Shown: positions 5,615 to 7,440 of the stretch, one piece after another
Layout of the letters: each line of letters opens with the position of its first letter
How positions within the stretch are numbered: the first letter of the stretch is position 1
Assembly: GCA_003153875.1 (NCBI GenBank)
Contig: PMBY01000390.1
Location: 1 to 7,440 of the forward strand
Source of the DNA: Myxococcales bacterium
GTDB taxonomy: Bacteria > Myxococcota > Polyangia > Fen-1088
DNA length: 7,440 nt
Direction of reading: 5' to 3'
Notes under the pieces: model-generated
What the model was told of the DNA's origin: nothing
What the model saw: the letters and a program-made list of their open reading frames with translations, nothing else
The model's database searches: none
Translations under genes and position numbers: made by a program

Positions 5615-6254
5615 CACGACGCCCGACGTACGGGTTTCCCTCGCGTTCTTCACCAATGGTGGTCTCTGGGCCGTGGCCGGGAACGACCACGGTTTCGTCG
5701 GGCAGCGCAAAGAGCGTGTCGCGGATTGAGTGCAGGATCTGTTTGAGGGATCCTCCGGGAAAATCGGTGCGGCCGATGCCGCCCGCAAACAGGGTGTCGC
5801 CGGCGAGCAGAAGCGGCGCATCGCCGGTCGCTTCCATGAACAAGCCTACCGAGCCAGGCGTGTGCCCCGGCGTGTGCAACACGCGAGCCTGGAGCTGACC
5901 GAAACGCAGCGTTTCGCCGCCGGCAAGAATCTGCGCCGGTTGGGGCGGCTCCTCGGCGACCAGATCGAAGGCACGCGCCTGGCGCACCAAGGCCCGATAC
6001 AGGTCCAGGTCGCCGCCGTGGATCGACACCGGGGCGCCGGTCGCCGCCGCCACCTCGCGCGTGCCAAGGATGTGATCAAAGTGGCCGTGCGTGTGCACGA
6101 TCCCGACCGCCCGCGCCCCCAGCGTGGACAGCAGCGCCAGGATCTTCCCCGCATCGCCTCCCGGATCGACGATCAGGGCCTCATGCGTGACCGGACAAAC
6201 CACCACCGAGCAGTTGCATCCCACCGGCCCCACGGCAAGGCTCTTGCGCAGCAT
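5595..6254 (-). CDS. MBL-fold metallo-hydrolase, YcbL/glyoxalase II-like
   Basis: 219 residues from ATG 6254. The metallo-beta-lactamase signature is complete: THGHFDH supplies H56, H58, D60 and H61; H131 is in HTPGHTPGS; D153 is in LLAGDTLF; H194 is in VPGHGP. These would bind two metal ions, usually zinc or iron in this family. GRTDFPGG (161-168) and the end GPETTIGEE-x4-NPYV are typical of the YcbL-type glyoxalase II relatives, which lack the extra C-terminal domain of classical glyoxalase II and hydrolyse thioesters such as S-lactoylglutathione. The true substrate here cannot be read from sequence. Cytoplasmic. It starts 31 bases after the ribonucleotide reductase stop codon on the same strand, so the two are probably co-transcribed. 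No good Shine-Dalgarno precedes the start. An in-frame stop upstream leaves ATG 6254 as the only ATG start. Confidence 0.92.
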   Translation of the reverse strand: MLRKSLAVGPVGCNCSVVVCPVTHEALIVDPGGDAGKILALLSTLGARAVGIVHTHGHFDHILGTREVAAATGAPVSIHGGDLDLYRALVRQARAFDLVAEEPPQPAQILAGGETLRFGQLQARVLHTPGHTPGSVGLFMEATGDAPLLLAGDTLFAGGIGRTDFPGGSLKQILHSIRDTLFALPDETVVVPGHGPETTIGEEREGNPYVGRRANAGRD

Positions 6255-6285
6255 CAGCCAAGGTTGTCATGCACCAGTCGAAAGT

Positions 6286-7440
6286 CTACGAGCAGCCGGT
6301 GGTGGTGCCGCAGTTGACACACTTGTGGCAGCTTCCGTTGGGCACCGTGATCGAGCCGCACTCGGGACAGGTGGGCGCATCGCTGCGCACCAGGAAGCTG
6401 TACATCTCGCCGTGGCCGTTGCCATTCTTGCCGTTGTGGCCGTTGCTGCCCTCGGCCGGAGCGGGCGCAGTCTCGGCCCCCGCGGTGGGGGTTACGGCGG
6501 GTTGGGCGGCGGCAGGCACCTCGCTCGCCGGCCGACTCTCCACCGGGCCTTGGCTCGCGGATTCGTCACGCACGAACTTGGAACCCAGCCAGCGGAAGAG
6601 GTAGTCCATGATCGACGAAGCCCGGGGCAGCGCCGGATTTCCCGTGAAGCCCGAAGGCTCGAAGCGCGTGCGCGAGAACTTGTCCACAAAGAGCTTGAGG
6701 GGCACTCCGTACTGTAGAGCCAGCGAAATGGCCGTGGCGAAGCTGTCCATGAGGCCTGAGATGGTCGAGCCCTCCTTGGCCATGCGTACGAAGATCTCGC
6801 CAGGCTCGCCGTTTTCGTAGAGGCCCACGTGAATATAGCCCTCGTGTCCCGCCACCGAGAATTTGTGTGTCACCGAGCGTCTCTCATCGGGCAGCTTGCG
6901 CCGGATGATGTTGGGCGGCCCCGCCAGCTGTTCCGTCGCCTGCTGCGCGCCGGGATCGGTCTTGCTGGTGGTGACCGGCTGGGTGCGTTTGCAGCCCTCG
7001 CGGTACAAGGCGATGGCCTTCAGCCCTGCCTTCCACGCCTCCATGTACGCCGTCTCGAGTTCCTCCACGGTCGCGTCCGCGGGCTGGTTCACCGTCTTGG
7101 AAATGGCGCCCGAGATGAAGGGCTGGGCGGCCGCCATCATGCGGATGTGACCCATGGCACTGATCGAGCGGGTGCCATTGGCCGCGCGGAAGGCGCAGTC
7201 GAAGACCGGCAGATGGTCGCAGTCCAAGCCGGGCGCGCCCTCGATGGTCTCCTCGCGGTCCACGTAGTCGGCGATGGTCTTGCGCTGGCCCTCGTCGTAG
7301 CCAAGGTGTTGTAGCGCCTCGTCGACCGTGTTGTTGACGATCTTGATGGTTCCGCCGCCCACCAGGCGCTTGTACTTGATGAGCGCGATGTCGGGCTCGA
7401 TGCCGGTGGTGTCACAATCCATCATGAAGCCGATGGTGCC
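6286..7440 (-). CDS. nrdJ: Vitamin B12-dependent ribonucleotide reductase (class II), C-terminal part
   Basis: 384 residues are visible; the N-terminus and start lie beyond base 7440. The enzyme reduces ribonucleotides to deoxyribonucleotides using adenosylcobalamin to form the active-site thiyl radical, without oxygen. Recognised blocks in order: GFMMDCDTTGIEPD (4-17) and KYKRLVGGGTIKIV (near 22-35) of the barrel end, QPFISGAISKTVN (about 105-117), then a TSCPD-type domain from RRKLPDERRSVTHKF to the SSIMDYLFRWLGSKFV end. After it comes a Pro/Ala linker and an Asn/Gly/His-rich segment (NGHNGKNGNGHG), then a C-terminal cysteine tail with C358, C361, C371, C374, C377 and C383. Those cysteines form a zinc-ribbon-like element and probably deliver reducing equivalents to the active site. 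The catalytic cysteines of the finger loop are off-window. It leads the pair with the downstream metallo-hydrolase. Confidence 0.95.
   Translation of the reverse strand, partial: GTIGFMMDCDTTGIEPDIALIKYKRLVGGGTIKIVNNTVDEALQHLGYDEGQRKTIADYVDREETIEGAPGLDCDHLPVFDCAFRAANGTRSISAMGHIRMMAAAQPFISGAISKTVNQPADATVEELETAYMEAWKAGLKAIALYREGCKRTQPVTTSKTDPGAQQATEQLAGPPNIIRRKLPDERRSVTHKFSVAGHEGYIHVGLYENGEPGEIFVRMAKEGSTISGLMDSFATAISLALQYGVPLKLFVDKFSRTRFEPSGFTGNPALPRASSIMDYLFRWLGSKFVRDESASQGPVESRPASEVPAAAQPAVTPTAGAETAPAPAEGSNGHNGKNGNGHGEMYSFLVRSDAPTCPECGSITVPNGSCHKCVNCGTTTGCS

Noticed and set aside
5730..6317. Plus-strand frame of 195 codons
   Set aside because: It is antisense to the metallo-hydrolase, whose catalytic residues are all present on the minus strand. 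The plus-strand translation is Arg/Gln/His-rich and shadow-like.
6829..7314. Plus-strand frame of 161 codons
   Set aside because: It is antisense to the conserved core of the ribonucleotide reductase.

Overview
This is a GC-rich chromosomal stretch that reads like a myxobacterium (Myxococcota, Polyangia-like). The reasons are two lipoproteins with the AgmX/PglI-type C-terminal domain, a cysteine-repeat lipoprotein of a kind common in that phylum, a high density of lipoproteins, and strong G/C bias at third codon positions. I see no mobile element, CRISPR array, tRNA or rRNA.

Layout. 1-513 (minus) is the N-terminal part of a cysteine-rich repeat lipoprotein that runs off the left edge. Divergent from it, a plus-strand group covers 709-3052: a tiny lipoprotein ending in 27 consecutive prolines (709-960), a protein resembling a degenerate methyltransferase fold (1024-1590), and a membrane-anchored periplasmic protein of unknown function (1583-3052, overlapping its neighbour by 8 nt). 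Facing these are two minus-strand lipoproteins, 3080-3880 and 4191-4637, each with an AgmX/PglI (TonB-C-like) domain. The larger seems to carry a second, decayed copy. A plus-strand DUF155/RMND1-like protein (4832-5614) then runs tail-to-tail into a minus-strand pair: the C-terminal part of a B12-dependent ribonucleotide reductase (6286-7440, start beyond the right edge) followed 31 nt downstream by a YcbL/glyoxalase-II-like metallo-hydrolase (5595-6254).

How it fits together. The left two thirds look like cell-envelope functions: four predicted lipoproteins and one inner-membrane-anchored protein. The right third is housekeeping: deoxyribonucleotide synthesis, a metallo-hydrolase and an RMND1-like protein. 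The most unusual item is the proline-tract lipoprotein. Its DNA holds eight runs of five C in 71 nt, so the template strand could form G-quadruplexes, and it includes a perfect 18-bp tandem duplication. The next gene has a recognisable -35/-10 pair placed so close to its ATG that the mRNA would be leaderless, and a perfect palindrome overlaps that -35 box. I did not find a clear case of a complete new system. The proline lipoprotein with the methyltransferase-like and anchored-protein pair is the best candidate for an undescribed envelope module.
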